A stretch of 36,448 nt of DNA from an uncultured Acetatifactor sp. (GTDB lineage: Bacteria; Bacillota; Clostridia; Lachnospirales; Lachnospiraceae). The first letter of the stretch is position 1, and every line of letters begins with the position of its first letter. The stretch is from NCBI GenBank assembly GCA_947581865.1, contig CANPWA010000027.1, positions 1 to 36,448 on the forward strand, read 5' to 3'. Made by a program: the position numbers and the translations under genes. This document shows positions 20,643 to 28,516 of this stretch, piece after piece. The notes beneath the pieces are model-generated. The model saw nothing but the letters and a program-made list of their open reading frames with translations, had not been told where the DNA came from and made no database searches.

Positions 20643-21040
20643 CTTCCCAATGCCTCCTCAATCTTTTTCCTGAACAGGTTTATTGCCCGCTGCTCTGCCG
20701 CCGCGATGTGTGGCCTTGCGCCAGCCCTGCCCGTTGTCCTGCCGCCCCGCCTGAGTGCATGGCCGTATTCCAGAAGGTGGGTGAGGGAAGCGCCTTTCCC
20801 GGCGTGTACCGTCCGGCCATAAGCCCCCTTCCCCCTACTCGTGATCTTCGACGTCCAGCCCTTCGCATAGGTTCCCTTTTTCCGGGACTTGCCTTTCGGG
20901 CTGGAAGATTTCAGGTCCTTCACGGTCTCCTTTGCGGTTTCGTCAATCGCCTTTTCGATTTCCTCCTGCGCAAGCTGTTCATACGCATTCAGTTCACGCA
21001 TGACAGCCGTTGCAAAATCGCCGATCTTAACTCCGCTCAT
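20639..21040 (-). CDS. HK97 gp10-like head-tail protein, 133 aa
   Basis: Family features: an N-terminal helical region (AVMRELNAYEQLAQEEIEKA), a basic middle (SPKGKSRKKGTYAKGW), then LTHLLEYGHALRRGGR and RPHIAAAEQRAINLF. The LLEYGHA...PHI..A pattern is the signature of HK97-gp10_like proteins, which take part in tail completion and head-tail joining. Overlaps both neighbours by a few bases. The long plus-strand frames across this region are shadows. Confidence 0.9.
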   Translation of the reverse strand: MSGVKIGDFATAVMRELNAYEQLAQEEIEKAIDETAKETVKDLKSSSPKGKSRKKGTYAKGWTSKITSRGKGAYGRTVHAGKGASLTHLLEYGHALRRGGRTTGRAGARPHIAAAEQRAINLFRKKIEEALGR

Positions 21041-21338
21041 GATCTCCCACCTTCTGTTCCAGATACAGCTCCGTCACTTCGCCGTCCTCATAGGTTCGGT
21101 ATATCCCGTACCGGGAACCTTTCACCTCTGCGACCAGCTCTCCCCGGTATTCCTGCGTCCTGACTTTGACCTGAAAACTTGGATTTACGCCCTGCCTCCC
21201 GGCCTCTCCCCATTCCGCGCGGGTGATAGGGGACTTGCGCCCCCATATCGTCCGGGTGGTTTCTTCGGGCACCCACTGCCCGAATTTATCCTTTTCATAC
21301 GTCTGCCCGATAAGGGTTATCTTGATCGTGTTATCCAT
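21027..21338 (-). CDS. Head closure / head-tail joining protein, 103 aa
   Basis: SPP1 gp16-type head-tail joining protein: a short beta-rich protein with IKITLIGQTYEKDKFGQWVP, TRTIWGRKSPITRAEWGEAG and VKGSRYGIYRTYEDGEVTEL. It binds under the connector and closes the head after packaging. It overlaps the connector gene upstream by 8 bases and the gp10-like gene downstream by 14. Confidence 0.87.
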   Translation of the reverse strand: MDNTIKITLIGQTYEKDKFGQWVPEETTRTIWGRKSPITRAEWGEAGRQGVNPSFQVKVRTQEYRGELVAEVKGSRYGIYRTYEDGEVTELYLEQKVGDHERS

Positions 21339-21609
21339 CAGTCCGTCCCTTCTCGTGCATCACGCGGTTGTTGAGGGCATAGCGGAGCATTCGCGGCATC
21401 TGCATACCGGGTTCCTGCCTCTGCTGGTAGAGATACCCGGTATACATACGGCGGAGCCCTTCGTCGTCGTCACTGTCCGACAGCGTTATGCCCTCGCGCC
21501 TGATATTCGCCTCGGCCTCCTTCAGCAGCTGTTTCAGAAGGCCGTTCATGTCATCCTCTGTGATAAGCTGGTCGAGTTTAATCAGGTCTATCCTCTCCTG
21601 CTCCGTCAT
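21331..21609 (-). CDS. Head-tail connector protein (gp6-like), 92 aa
   Basis: ATG 21609 has GGGAGGC 6-7 bases upstream; a GTG two codons earlier is less likely. The helical protein (TEQERIDLIKLDQLITEDDM, then LLKEAEANIRRE, ending RMLRYALNNRVMHEKGRTDG) fits the DNA-packaging / head-tail connector family (HK97 gp6-like, SPP1 gp15-like) that forms the adaptor ring below the portal. It lies between the capsid genes and the head closure gene as expected. Confidence 0.85.
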   Translation of the reverse strand: MTEQERIDLIKLDQLITEDDMNGLLKQLLKEAEANIRREGITLSDSDDDEGLRRMYTGYLYQQRQEPGMQMPRMLRYALNNRVMHEKGRTDG

Positions 21610-21611
21610 AC

Positions 21612-21797
21612 TCACGCCTCCCGCTTGAACGTCGCCTTCTTGAATTTCAGGGTAGCGACCACTTCATTGTCAACACTGACTTTCACGGTCGTGTCCTTGT
21701 CCTTTATCTTTGCGACGAGCATACTGTCATCCGGGAACGTCTGCTTTTTCACCGTCCCATTTACTTCTGTTTCAATTTCTTTCCCCGTCTTGCCGAT
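21612..21797 (-). other. In-frame continuation after an amber codon (61 codons)
   Basis: Directly after the TAG that ends the 21798-21980 gene, the same frame stays open for 61 codons to TGA at 21612. It translates to a plausible beta-rich domain: IGKTGKEIETEVNGTVKKQT, then KIKDKDTTVKVSVDNEVVAT, then LKFKKATFKREA. There is no start codon with a ribosome site near its beginning. In related phages I expect a single protein of about 120 residues here, so this is either read through, or the gene is split by a nonsense mutation or a base error. Confidence 0.75.
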
Positions 21798-21980
21798 CTA
21801 CAGCGGCATATAGTATCCTTTGCTTCCCTTCTCGTACCCGTCATAGCTGGAATTGTATTTCAGCGTCCCGAGTACGGTTCCAGATTCAAGAATCTTTGTG
21901 TCGTCGGAGATCAGATCAGAGGTACGCTTGCCCAATAGCTCCTGACCTTTGGGCGGTACTTCTAAGCGGTCAGGAGCCAT
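21798..21980 (-). CDS. Capsid-adjacent protein, N-terminal half before an amber codon
   Basis: ATG 21980 overlaps the capsid stop (TAATG). The 60 codons read MAPDRLEVPPKGQELLGKRT, then SGTVLGTLKYNSSYDGYE, and end GYYMPL before TAG (CTG TAG ATC). The frame continues for another 61 codons after the amber codon, and the combined 122-residue product has the size and layout of the protein that follows the major capsid gene in many clostridial siphophages, possibly a head decoration or accessory protein. TAG is used as a normal stop elsewhere here (XkdX, adhesin, Dit), so general recoding is unlikely. Confidence 0.75.
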   Translation of the reverse strand: MAPDRLEVPPKGQELLGKRTSDLISDDTKILESGTVLGTLKYNSSYDGYEKGSKGYYMPL

Positions 21981-23335
21981 TACCCCATATTTGCAGTGTC
22001 CTCCGCAAATTCAGTCTGCGGTTTCAGCTCTTCCGCCTCGAAGGTGGCACCGTTGATTCCGATAGCAACGAACGCTTCCTTTTTCAGCACCTTGCCGTCA
22101 TATCTGGCCGTTCCCTTGATCACCGTCTCGTCCTCGATGAACTTCACCTCTTTAGACTGCGCGATAGCCGCACCCTTGCGCTCGCCGAGCAGATACATAC
22201 TCGCATAGCCGCCGATGATGATGTTGTCCTTGATGAAATCAAGGGTGATGATCTCGCCGCCGATCACAGGCATAACATTGTTCACGTCGGCCACGATAGC
22301 ACCGCTGGCGTTGAATGTCAGTGCCTCCGCTTTTACGGCGGTCAGAGTGGTCTCGTTCATCAGCCAGATCTTCCGGTTGTTCGGCGCGTAGTTCGCTTTC
22401 GCCTTGCCGGACGCGATCAGGAAGTCCTTAAAGAACTTCGCTCCGGTGGACGCGGCGGGGATGGTGACCTTGTTGCCTTCGTCCAGATTCTTCACGATGC
22501 CCTCCGGCTTCTTTTCGCCGTCGCCGAATACGATTGCCTTATCCAGCGCATAGCCGATAGCCTGGCCGATGGCGTCAACGATGTTGCCGAGCAGGTCTAC
22601 ATCGTTATCCTCCAGAATCCAGTTCGACACAGGGATAAATCCGGCCACCTTGTAGCCGTCAATATCAATCTGCGTAAAGGACAGCGCAAGCTCGTTGATC
22701 TTGCCGCCCTGCTCCGTCCACACAGCTTCCGGGATAGTCCCCAGCACGGGAACGCGCGCCTTGCCGCCGATCTGTTTCAGGTTCACGACGGAGCGCAGCT
22801 TGGAATAGCGGTTGATGGTATCTTTGAGCAGAGGAAGCACTTCCTCCGGGATGATGACCTCGGTTCCGGTCACGGCGCGGATGTTCCGCACGTCTGCAAT
22901 GAACTTCCGCACGTTCTCAATCTCGCAGAAGGCTTTTCTCTCCGCGTAGCTCATTTCTGCATATCTCTTCATGATATTTACTCCTTTCTTTCTGCCCGCA
23001 GGCGTGGTGTTATCGGGGTCGGGCGGCGTGGCTCCGTCAGGATCATCCGCAGGCTGTTCGTCCTCCTCGGCGTCGAGGATTTCCTGCAGCTTGTCGATAG
23101 CCTCCTGAATCTTCGTCTTTTCCTCGTCGTTCGCCCTCTTCTCTTCATTGAGAGCGTCTACTTCGCTCTCAACGGCGGTGCGCTCCTCGTCGGTCGCATC
23201 GTCGCCCAGCTCATTGATAGCTTTTTCCAGCTCCTTCTCGCGCTTACTGAAATCAGCGTCCTTCGCCCTGCAGGCGTCCAGGCGTTTCTTTTCGGCGTCG
23301 ATTTTCTTTCTGGTTAAAAGTGCTCTCAGTGCCAT
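21980..23335 (-). CDS. Major capsid protein, HK97 fold, with delta domain
   Basis: A 451-residue capsid precursor. Residues 1-95 are a coiled-coil delta (scaffold) domain (KREKELEKAINELGDDATDE, ALNEEKRANDEEKTKIQEAI), followed by a proline/aspartate linker (about 95-115). The HK97-fold part follows: VTGTEVIIPEEVLPLLKDTI, YSKLRSVVNLKQIGGKARVP, GFIPVSNWILEDNDVDLLGN, and VIKGTARYDGKVLKKEAFVA. The protease encoded upstream should remove the delta domain. There is an in-frame ATG at codon 122 with a strong ribosome site, so a shorter form may also be made. The start overlaps the protease stop and the stop overlaps the next gene. Confidence 0.95.
   Translation of the reverse strand: MALRALLTRKKIDAEKKRLDACRAKDADFSKREKELEKAINELGDDATDEERTAVESEVDALNEEKRANDEEKTKIQEAIDKLQEILDAEEDEQPADDPDGATPPDPDNTTPAGRKKGVNIMKRYAEMSYAERKAFCEIENVRKFIADVRNIRAVTGTEVIIPEEVLPLLKDTINRYSKLRSVVNLKQIGGKARVPVLGTIPEAVWTEQGGKINELALSFTQIDIDGYKVAGFIPVSNWILEDNDVDLLGNIVDAIGQAIGYALDKAIVFGDGEKKPEGIVKNLDEGNKVTIPAASTGAKFFKDFLIASGKAKANYAPNNRKIWLMNETTLTAVKAEALTFNASGAIVADVNNVMPVIGGEIITLDFIKDNIIIGGYASMYLLGERKGAAIAQSKEVKFIEDETVIKGTARYDGKVLKKEAFVAIGINGATFEAEELKPQTEFAEDTANMG
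22970..22988 (-). promoter_or_regulatory. Internal ribosome site and start inside the capsid gene
   Basis: On the minus strand GAAAGGAGTAAATATC precedes an in-frame ATG (22970-22972, codon 122), which begins MKRYAEMSYAERKAF. Spacing is 8 bases. It lies at the junction between the delta-domain linker and the capsid fold, so initiation there would give a capsid protein lacking the scaffold part. Confidence 0.5.
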
Positions 23336-23922
23336 TACTCCTTACCTCCATTCAGTTTTTTAAGTGTCCTCTGCCTCCATGCCTCGCTGCTCCGCTTCCT
23401 GAAATCCTCCGCGTCCTTTTTCCTTGCGGAAATCGCGGTCTCCTCATAGGCGGGGAACGTGCACGGGCTCACCTCATACAGCTTCACGGCCTTGATCGTC
23501 CAGTGAAGGTCCTTGCCGTTATCCTTGTCGTCTACGGTCTGTTCAAGGATATCGAAGCCGAAAGAACACTGGCTGACATCGCCCCGCTTGACCCGGGCGT
23601 AAAGGTTCATCGCATCGCTGTCGTTCGGATTGATTTTGATGCGGCCCCATAGCCCGTGGTCGTCTGTGCGGAGTTCAAGCGTCTTTGCCGTCGTCCTTCC
23701 AAGCACAAGGGTATCATTGTGATTGATCAATGCCCGTATATCATCGTCGAGGGCGTCTTTGAACGCGCCCTTGTCGATGCTCTCCGACAAGTGGGTGCCG
23801 AACCAATCAGTCCCCATGTCGTAAATGCTGTCGAATACTGCAAAATAGCCTTCAATGAAAGGCTCGCTTTCGCCGCCGTCCGCCCGGAGCGTCGCGGCGA
23901 TGTTCCTTACCTGATAATTCAT
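23335..23922 (-). CDS. Prohead protease, HK97 family (S78/U35)
   Basis: A 195-residue serine protease. Core features: EPFIEGYFAVFDSIYDMGTD, the histidine in DDDIRALINHNDTLVLG, the serine in GDVSQCSFGFDILEQ, and the conserved KLYEVSPCTFPAYEETA. It matures the prohead by removing the capsid delta domain and itself. ATG 23922 has GGAGG 6 bases upstream and overlaps the portal stop. Order portal, protease, capsid is standard for HK97-like phages. Confidence 0.95.
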   Translation of the reverse strand: MNYQVRNIAATLRADGGESEPFIEGYFAVFDSIYDMGTDWFGTHLSESIDKGAFKDALDDDIRALINHNDTLVLGRTTAKTLELRTDDHGLWGRIKINPNDSDAMNLYARVKRGDVSQCSFGFDILEQTVDDKDNGKDLHWTIKAVKLYEVSPCTFPAYEETAISARKKDAEDFRKRSSEAWRQRTLKKLNGGKE

Positions 23923-25112
23923 TCTGTACCTCCATTCTGCACGAGCTTTTTCTGGTCGCCGATTGTCCCAAGCGGGATATAGTTTTCGAGGATCACCAGC
24001 TCGTCAAGCCCTTCCTTCGGCGTCATGCCAATAACATCCCGAACCTCATTCCCGGTCACTATTCCCCTCACATAGAGATCGGTGTATACCTGTTCAAGCA
24101 CCTGCAGATCGTAGTTGTAAAGCGACCGGATGTTGAACTTGAAATACCAGTTCGGCGAGATCAGCAGTTTCTTCGTGAGCTCCTGCTGAATCATGTTCGC
24201 CAGGCACATCACCGTCGTATTGATGAAGTTGTTCCACTCGTCCTTATTGTAGGCTCCGACGCCCAGCACGAAGGCTGGCACGCCGAGGATACTCGCCACC
24301 GTCTCCTTGTCCATCTTCACGCTGTCGGAGATTGCAAGGTCACTCAAAGAGAGCGGCTTTACCTGCTCAACCGAAAACTGCTCCGCAGGAATGAGCCACG
24401 GTTCCCCTGCGTTGCTGTTCTCGACATAGGATTCCAAGAGCTTTTTCCTCCCTGCCGGAGAGGAAAACTCTTCCGTCAAGGCGTCCACCTTCACGATCAG
24501 CGAGGGCTTCCACTTCGACGACATGAACGCTTTCTTCGTCGTTGCCGCCTGATTCAGCGTTTTTGCCACCTCTCCAAGTGCCACTGTCTGGCCTCTGCCC
24601 CTCCACGGCCTGTTCGGGTCGGGGTTTATGAGGAAATGCAGCACATCCTCACTGTCGTACAGCTTGTCATCAATCTGCACGGAGTACCCGAACCCCTGCT
24701 CATGCTCGCTAAAAATCACCCGTGCGGGCGGTATCTTTACGAGGTCTCCGAGGTAGCCGTCCCGCGTGAATGGGAACACGACGCAGTTGCCTTTCAGAAG
24801 GACCGTCTGCACGATGTCAGTCATCCAGACCTGCCGGGTCTGGTAGTGGTTCGGGGACACGTCAACGTGCTTCGACAGCTCATTCTTTATCCTGAAATCG
24901 CCGCCCTTGTCGCTGTTGCTCATGAGGTATATCGTCATTGAGCCGATCAGCGACGCTATCCGGTTCACCCCGGCGATGATCTCCGGGCAATGGTCGAGTG
25001 TGGTATATCCCGGCATTGTGATCTCGTCGTCCGATTTCAGCCAGAAGGCCAGCGCCCCCTCTCCTGTGAGCTGTGGGTTCAGCTCGCTTCGCTTTTTCCG
25101 AAATAATCTCAT
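23919..25112 (-). CDS. Portal protein, HK97 family
   Basis: A 397-residue portal. Features: a basic start ([14 protein letters not shown]), [78 protein letters not shown], and [20 protein letters not shown]. It forms the dodecameric ring at one capsid vertex through which DNA is packaged. ATG 25112 overlaps the terminase stop (ATGA); the frame extends slightly further upstream to 25124. Confidence 0.95.
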   Translation of the reverse strand: MRLFRKKRSELNPQLTGEGALAFWLKSDDEITMPGYTTLDHCPEIIAGVNRIASLIGSMTIYLMSNSDKGGDFRIKNELSKHVDVSPNHYQTRQVWMTDIVQTVLLKGNCVVFPFTRDGYLGDLVKIPPARVIFSEHEQGFGYSVQIDDKLYDSEDVLHFLINPDPNRPWRGRGQTVALGEVAKTLNQAATTKKAFMSSKWKPSLIVKVDALTEEFSSPAGRKKLLESYVENSNAGEPWLIPAEQFSVEQVKPLSLSDLAISDSVKMDKETVASILGVPAFVLGVGAYNKDEWNNFINTTVMCLANMIQQELTKKLLISPNWYFKFNIRSLYNYDLQVLEQVYTDLYVRGIVTGNEVRDVIGMTPKEGLDELVILENYIPLGTIGDQKKLVQNGGTE

Positions 25113-26881
25113 TCTCCCCACCAATTCCTTGCTTTCTGAATCTTCTCCATGTCCTGTTGCTTCCGAACGCAGGCAAAAACAGAGGCGTCGAATACGTCTA
25201 TGCGATAATTCGCCGCCTGCCCTCCGACCTTCTCATACTTGATCATGTCGTCTGTCTTTTCGATTGCGCTCACGTTCTGGACGCAGTATTCAAACGGCTC
25301 CGCGTGACAGTAGTACAGCTCGCCGTTCTTTGCCTTCGTCTCTATGTGCCGGAAGCCGTCAGATTTCAGGTAGTAATACTGCGGCTGGTCTATGATATTG
25401 AACCCTGCTCCTTTCATGCCGAGCCAATATTCCTTCGCAAACTTCCGGTCGTGGCCGACCTGCTTAATCTTGAATCCAGCGCTCCGCATCTTGACGTACC
25501 AATTCACGATCTCTGCCGGGTTTGTCGTGGCCGCATTGCTCATATCGAGCCAGCCGTCATCCTTCCATCCGAACAGCGGAATATTGTCTTCATCCGCTTT
25601 CCGTGCCGCCTCCGTGATCGGGAACCAGCAGTGCGGTATGATGATGTCAACGTCAACGGTCTTTCCGTCCTGCCGCTTGTAATTGTAGAGCGTCCCGTAC
25701 AGCGCCCCCGCCGTGAGGTCATGCAGCTTCGATAGGTCGGAGCCGCCGTACCATGTGACCGGGAGCTTCGCCAGCTCCTCGATCGTCCAGTCGTACTGTC
25801 TGTCCGAGTGCCGGAACTCCTCGATATTGAAGTAGGCCTTGATCGCGGTCGTGTAGATGTTCATTGACCGTGAGAGGAAGTCCTTCCGCTGTATCGGGTC
25901 GTTCTGCGCCTGCCTGGCGTCGTTCATCATGTCCTCCGGGCGGATAGTGATTCCGTAGGAGGGATTCGCCTTCTGGTGCTGAACCGGGTCGAGGTAGTCC
26001 ACGTCCCCCTTGTCGTCCTGCTCCGCTCTGGATATGAACACGAATAGAGTGTCGTCCTTGACGGTTCCGTTTACGACTTTGAGGGCATACTGTAATCTGT
26101 GATAGCAGAACGAGTTCTCGTTGTCACCCGCCGTCGTAATGCCGATCATCAGCTTGTTGGTGTAGGTCTTCATCGCTTCCTTGAAGCGGTTGTACTGCGA
26201 CGCCTTTTTCATTGCCTGGATTTCATCGGCAATACAGCAGTTGCAGTTGAAAGAATCCTGTGCCTCCGGGTTTGCCGCGAGTGCTTCTATCCTGATCTTC
26301 CCTGTCTCGTCCCCGTCCGAATTGTGGAACGTGGTTTCGAGTGAGTGTTCCACGAAGGAATCCAGTATCTTAAAGCTGTCCGCGTCGCCCATCTGCTTAA
26401 TGTTCGCCAGAATGAAGTTGAAGGACTGCAACGCCTGTTTCATCGCCGCCGCGACAATATAGACATTCGAGCCCGATTCCCTCTGCAGGAGTGCAATCCC
26501 GAAGGCCAGTGCTCCGGCAAAAGAGGTCTTGCCGTTCTTCCGGGGAATGAAGATAAACGCCTCTTTGAACTTCCGTTCCTGCGTTCCCCGGTAGTAGAAT
26601 CCGAGCAGGCTGTAAACGCAAAACTTCTGCCACGGCAGCAGGATGAACGGCTTTCCTTTCAGTGATGTGCCGTCAAGTGCCTCTCCCTGCTGGTGAACGA
26701 ACGTCATCTCGATTATCCCGATCACGAAATCGGCGTCCTTCGCTCTGAATTCAAGATCAGGCCGTTTCAGGTCGTCCATGAACCGGGAACAGGCCAAGGC
26801 CACTTCATCCGCGACTATGGATTTCCCGGACAGCACGCCGTCGATATATCTCTTGACTTCTTTCCAGTATTTACCCTTCAT
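25109..26881 (-). CDS. terL: Terminase large subunit
   Basis: A 590-residue packaging motor. ATPase domain: Walker A-like [17 protein letters not shown] (about 110-125), Walker [13 protein letters not shown] (about 216-227), and the coupling motif [11 protein letters not shown]. Nuclease domain: [18 protein letters not shown] (about 385-402) with the first metal-binding aspartate. The opening ([34 protein letters not shown]) is typical of the lambda-unlike Terminase_1 family linked to P27-type small subunits. It translocates and cuts phage DNA. It follows the small subunit with an 11-base overlap. Confidence 0.96.
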   Translation of the reverse strand: MKGKYWKEVKRYIDGVLSGKSIVADEVALACSRFMDDLKRPDLEFRAKDADFVIGIIEMTFVHQQGEALDGTSLKGKPFILLPWQKFCVYSLLGFYYRGTQERKFKEAFIFIPRKNGKTSFAGALAFGIALLQRESGSNVYIVAAAMKQALQSFNFILANIKQMGDADSFKILDSFVEHSLETTFHNSDGDETGKIRIEALAANPEAQDSFNCNCCIADEIQAMKKASQYNRFKEAMKTYTNKLMIGITTAGDNENSFCYHRLQYALKVVNGTVKDDTLFVFISRAEQDDKGDVDYLDPVQHQKANPSYGITIRPEDMMNDARQAQNDPIQRKDFLSRSMNIYTTAIKAYFNIEEFRHSDRQYDWTIEELAKLPVTWYGGSDLSKLHDLTAGALYGTLYNYKRQDGKTVDVDIIIPHCWFPITEAARKADEDNIPLFGWKDDGWLDMSNAATTNPAEIVNWYVKMRSAGFKIKQVGHDRKFAKEYWLGMKGAGFNIIDQPQYYYLKSDGFRHIETKAKNGELYYCHAEPFEYCVQNVSAIEKTDDMIKYEKVGGQAANYRIDVFDASVFACVRKQQDMEKIQKARNWWGE

Positions 26882-27239
26882 TTGCCAGCTTTTCCATAGC
26901 CGCCTCCAGCTTCGACCGCTTCTTTTTGGCCGGAGCTGAATTAGTGATGTGCCGAAGCCCCGCAGGCGTGAGCCCTAAGTCCCGCCAGTACGACAGCGCG
27001 GATTTATTGAGATCGTCCCACACCACAAGCACAGGGTTTTTCGTGATGTTGGACTGCTTCGCCTTGTTTACATGAGTAATGACCGGGTTTGCCCCGGACG
27101 CCTGATAGAGTTCCTCCGCTTTGTCCCTCTTGCCGAGGATGTCCGAGAGTGTGTCTATCACGCTATCGAAAAAGGGCTCATACGTCCCGGCAGCTTTGCA
27201 GGCCTCAATAATCTTCGGTTTCCATTCACTTTTGGTCAT
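26871..27239 (-). CDS. terS: Terminase small subunit, P27 family
   Basis: ATG 27239 has AAGGGGG 6-8 bases upstream. The 122-residue protein ([60 protein letters not shown]) matches P27-type small terminases. It recognises packaging sites and recruits the large subunit. It lies behind a probable terminator (27277-27335), so its transcription may depend on a separate late promoter or on antitermination. Confidence 0.92.
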   Translation of the reverse strand: MTKSEWKPKIIEACKAAGTYEPFFDSVIDTLSDILGKRDKAEELYQASGANPVITHVNKAKQSNITKNPVLVVWDDLNKSALSYWRDLGLTPAGLRHITNSAPAKKKRSKLEAAMEKLANEG

Positions 27240-27276
27240 GTCGAACCCCCTTCCCGAAATATTTGGACTCATTTAT

Positions 27277-27335
27277 AAAAAACCCCACCGTCACCGTTTT
27301 TCCCTCGGACACTCCGAGGTTTTGGTGGTGGGGGG
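27277..27335 (-). terminator. Probable intrinsic terminator upstream of the terminase genes
   Basis: On the minus strand a nested structure: an outer stem CCCCACC with GGTGGGG (7 bp, 3 more possible past a bulge), an inner hairpin CCTCGGA GTG TCCGAGG (7 bp), and TTTTTT directly after the outer stem (27277-27282). It overlaps the last codons of the HNH/P-loop gene. Confidence 0.5.
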
Positions 27336-28049
27336 ATATTCCGGTGAAATATTGTGTAATGCTGACCATCGTACTACCTGCCGTAGACGGTCCTTTATTG
27401 CGTCATAGTCTATATCGGGATAATAACGATCTGTCTCATAGTGCCCTGTGCATATCACTACCCTCTTTGGCCTGATCGTTTCCATTTCCTCCTCTGTGGG
27501 TGCTGTCCGTATCACGTACACTGTTTCACTGTATCGGTGAGCCGCTTTGATAAAACCCGTAAGCAGGTCGTTCGCCATGTGCCGTGACGGTTCATGGTAT
27601 TCCTCATGCGGTTCCCTTAATCGGAAGGCTGCCGCTATGTGATCAAGGTCATAGGCTATCCCGTCCCCCATGTGTTCCCGGACGTATGTGCTTTTCCCGG
27701 AGGCCGGCAGTCCGCATACCAGAATGACCGTCTGGCTCTGTGACATATCCTCAATCGCTTTCGGGATGTAGTATTTTGCCTGCTCCCTCGGCTTGTACTC
27801 CCGGCGCTCTGCTGCCCGCTTCCCCTTCTCCGGGTGTAGCTTATTGTGACAGGCCCCACAGACGGACATCAGATTCGCATCGTCATAGGCCAGTTCCGGG
27901 TATTCATCCGTATGCTTGATATGATGGACGGTCGTTGCTGCGGTGATCCTGCCGTACCTCTTGCACATCTGGCACTGATACTTATCCCGGCGCAGGATAG
28001 CCGCCCTCTTCCTTTGCCACTTCTCCGAATTGTAGTCGAAATCCTGCAT
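27291..28049 (-). CDS. HNH endonuclease fused to a P-loop kinase-like domain, 252 aa
   Basis: Residues about 1-80 are an HNH nuclease: RRDKYQCQMCKRYGRITAAT, the catalytic TTVHHIKHTDEYP, LMSVCGACHNKLHPEKG with the second zinc-binding CxxC. Residues about 105-250 are a P-loop NTPase: VILVCGLPASGKSTYVREHM (Walker A GLPASGKST), DLDHIAAAFR, and TVYVIRTAPTEEEM; this resembles nucleotide or polynucleotide kinases. HNH genes just before the small terminase are frequent and aid DNA cleavage at packaging. The kinase fusion could process DNA ends, which is inference. ATG 28049 follows CAAGGAAAT. Confidence 0.88.
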   Translation of the reverse strand: MQDFDYNSEKWQRKRAAILRRDKYQCQMCKRYGRITAATTVHHIKHTDEYPELAYDDANLMSVCGACHNKLHPEKGKRAAERREYKPREQAKYYIPKAIEDMSQSQTVILVCGLPASGKSTYVREHMGDGIAYDLDHIAAAFRLREPHEEYHEPSRHMANDLLTGFIKAAHRYSETVYVIRTAPTEEEMETIRPKRVVICTGHYETDRYYPDIDYDAIKDRLRQVVRWSALHNISPEYPPTTKTSECPREKR

Positions 28050-28055
28050 ATTTCC

Positions 28056-28083
28056 TTGTAATTCCTCGCTGATGTGGTAGAAT
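28056..28083 (+). promoter_or_regulatory. Promoter of the orphan plus-strand gene
   Basis: TTGTAA (28056-28061), a 16-base spacer and TAGAAT (28078-28083) preceded by TGG, an extended -10 like those of the other promoters here. GGTGGAGG follows and the ATG is at 28103. It faces against the surrounding late genes. Confidence 0.5.
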
Positions 28084-28102
28084 ATAGGTGGAGGTATATT
28101 CT

Positions 28103-28516
28103 ATGAAAATCACAGTGTTTGAAAATAGCGGCTCCTGGCGTTATCTCTGGTTTAAGCATATCAACGGCGTAGACCTGTCCCAGCATTGCGCCCGGTGCCT
28201 GAAAGGCGAGTACAATAACGCTATCAGCCCGCGGGTGAAGGAGCTCCACGATCTCCCTCTTGAAAGCGGTATCTGGTATCTGTGCGGCGTCGCCCTGCCG
28301 TATGTGTGGGCTAACAACTTCCATCTGGCTTTCCATGACTGTCCCGGCTCCCATGTGTCGGTTGACCGCCTCGGAATCCATGTTGAAATAGAAGATGCAG
28401 AAGCCCTTCCCATATCGGAGGAGTTTCTGCATCAGGATGACCCACATATTCGGTTGAAGGCTTACCGCACCTGCCGCAACTGGCAATTCGCTAATTGGCT
28501 GTCAGACAGGCTATGA
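28103..28516 (+). CDS. Orphan plus-strand protein, 137 aa, unknown function
   Basis: The only plus-strand gene outside the lysogeny operon. It fills the gap between two minus-strand genes (starts 53 bases after one, overlaps the 3' end of the other by 26 bases). ATG 28103 has GGTGGAGG 8 bases upstream and a promoter at 28056-28083. The protein (MKITVFENSGSWRYLWFKHI, SGIWYLCGVALPYVWANNFH, SVDRLGIHVEIEDAEALP) is aromatic-rich with several Cys and His residues and no membrane segment or signal peptide. Not recognised. Independent promoter, reversed strand and position inside the packaging module are typical of a moron gene expressed from the prophage, such as a superinfection or defence factor; this is inference. 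Confidence 0.75.
   Translation: MKITVFENSGSWRYLWFKHINGVDLSQHCARCLKGEYNNAISPRVKELHDLPLESGIWYLCGVALPYVWANNFHLAFHDCPGSHVSVDRLGIHVEIEDAEALPISEEFLHQDDPHIRLKAYRTCRNWQFANWLSDRL

Noticed and set aside
21798..21800. Genome-wide recoding of TAG as an explanation for the amber codon
   Set aside because: XkdX, the adhesin and the distal tail gene all end at TAG in positions that fit their families, so TAG works as a stop in this genome.
21710..23317. 535-codon plus-strand frame across the capsid gene
   Set aside because: A shadow of the GC-rich capsid gene; the minus strand has a clear HK97 capsid.
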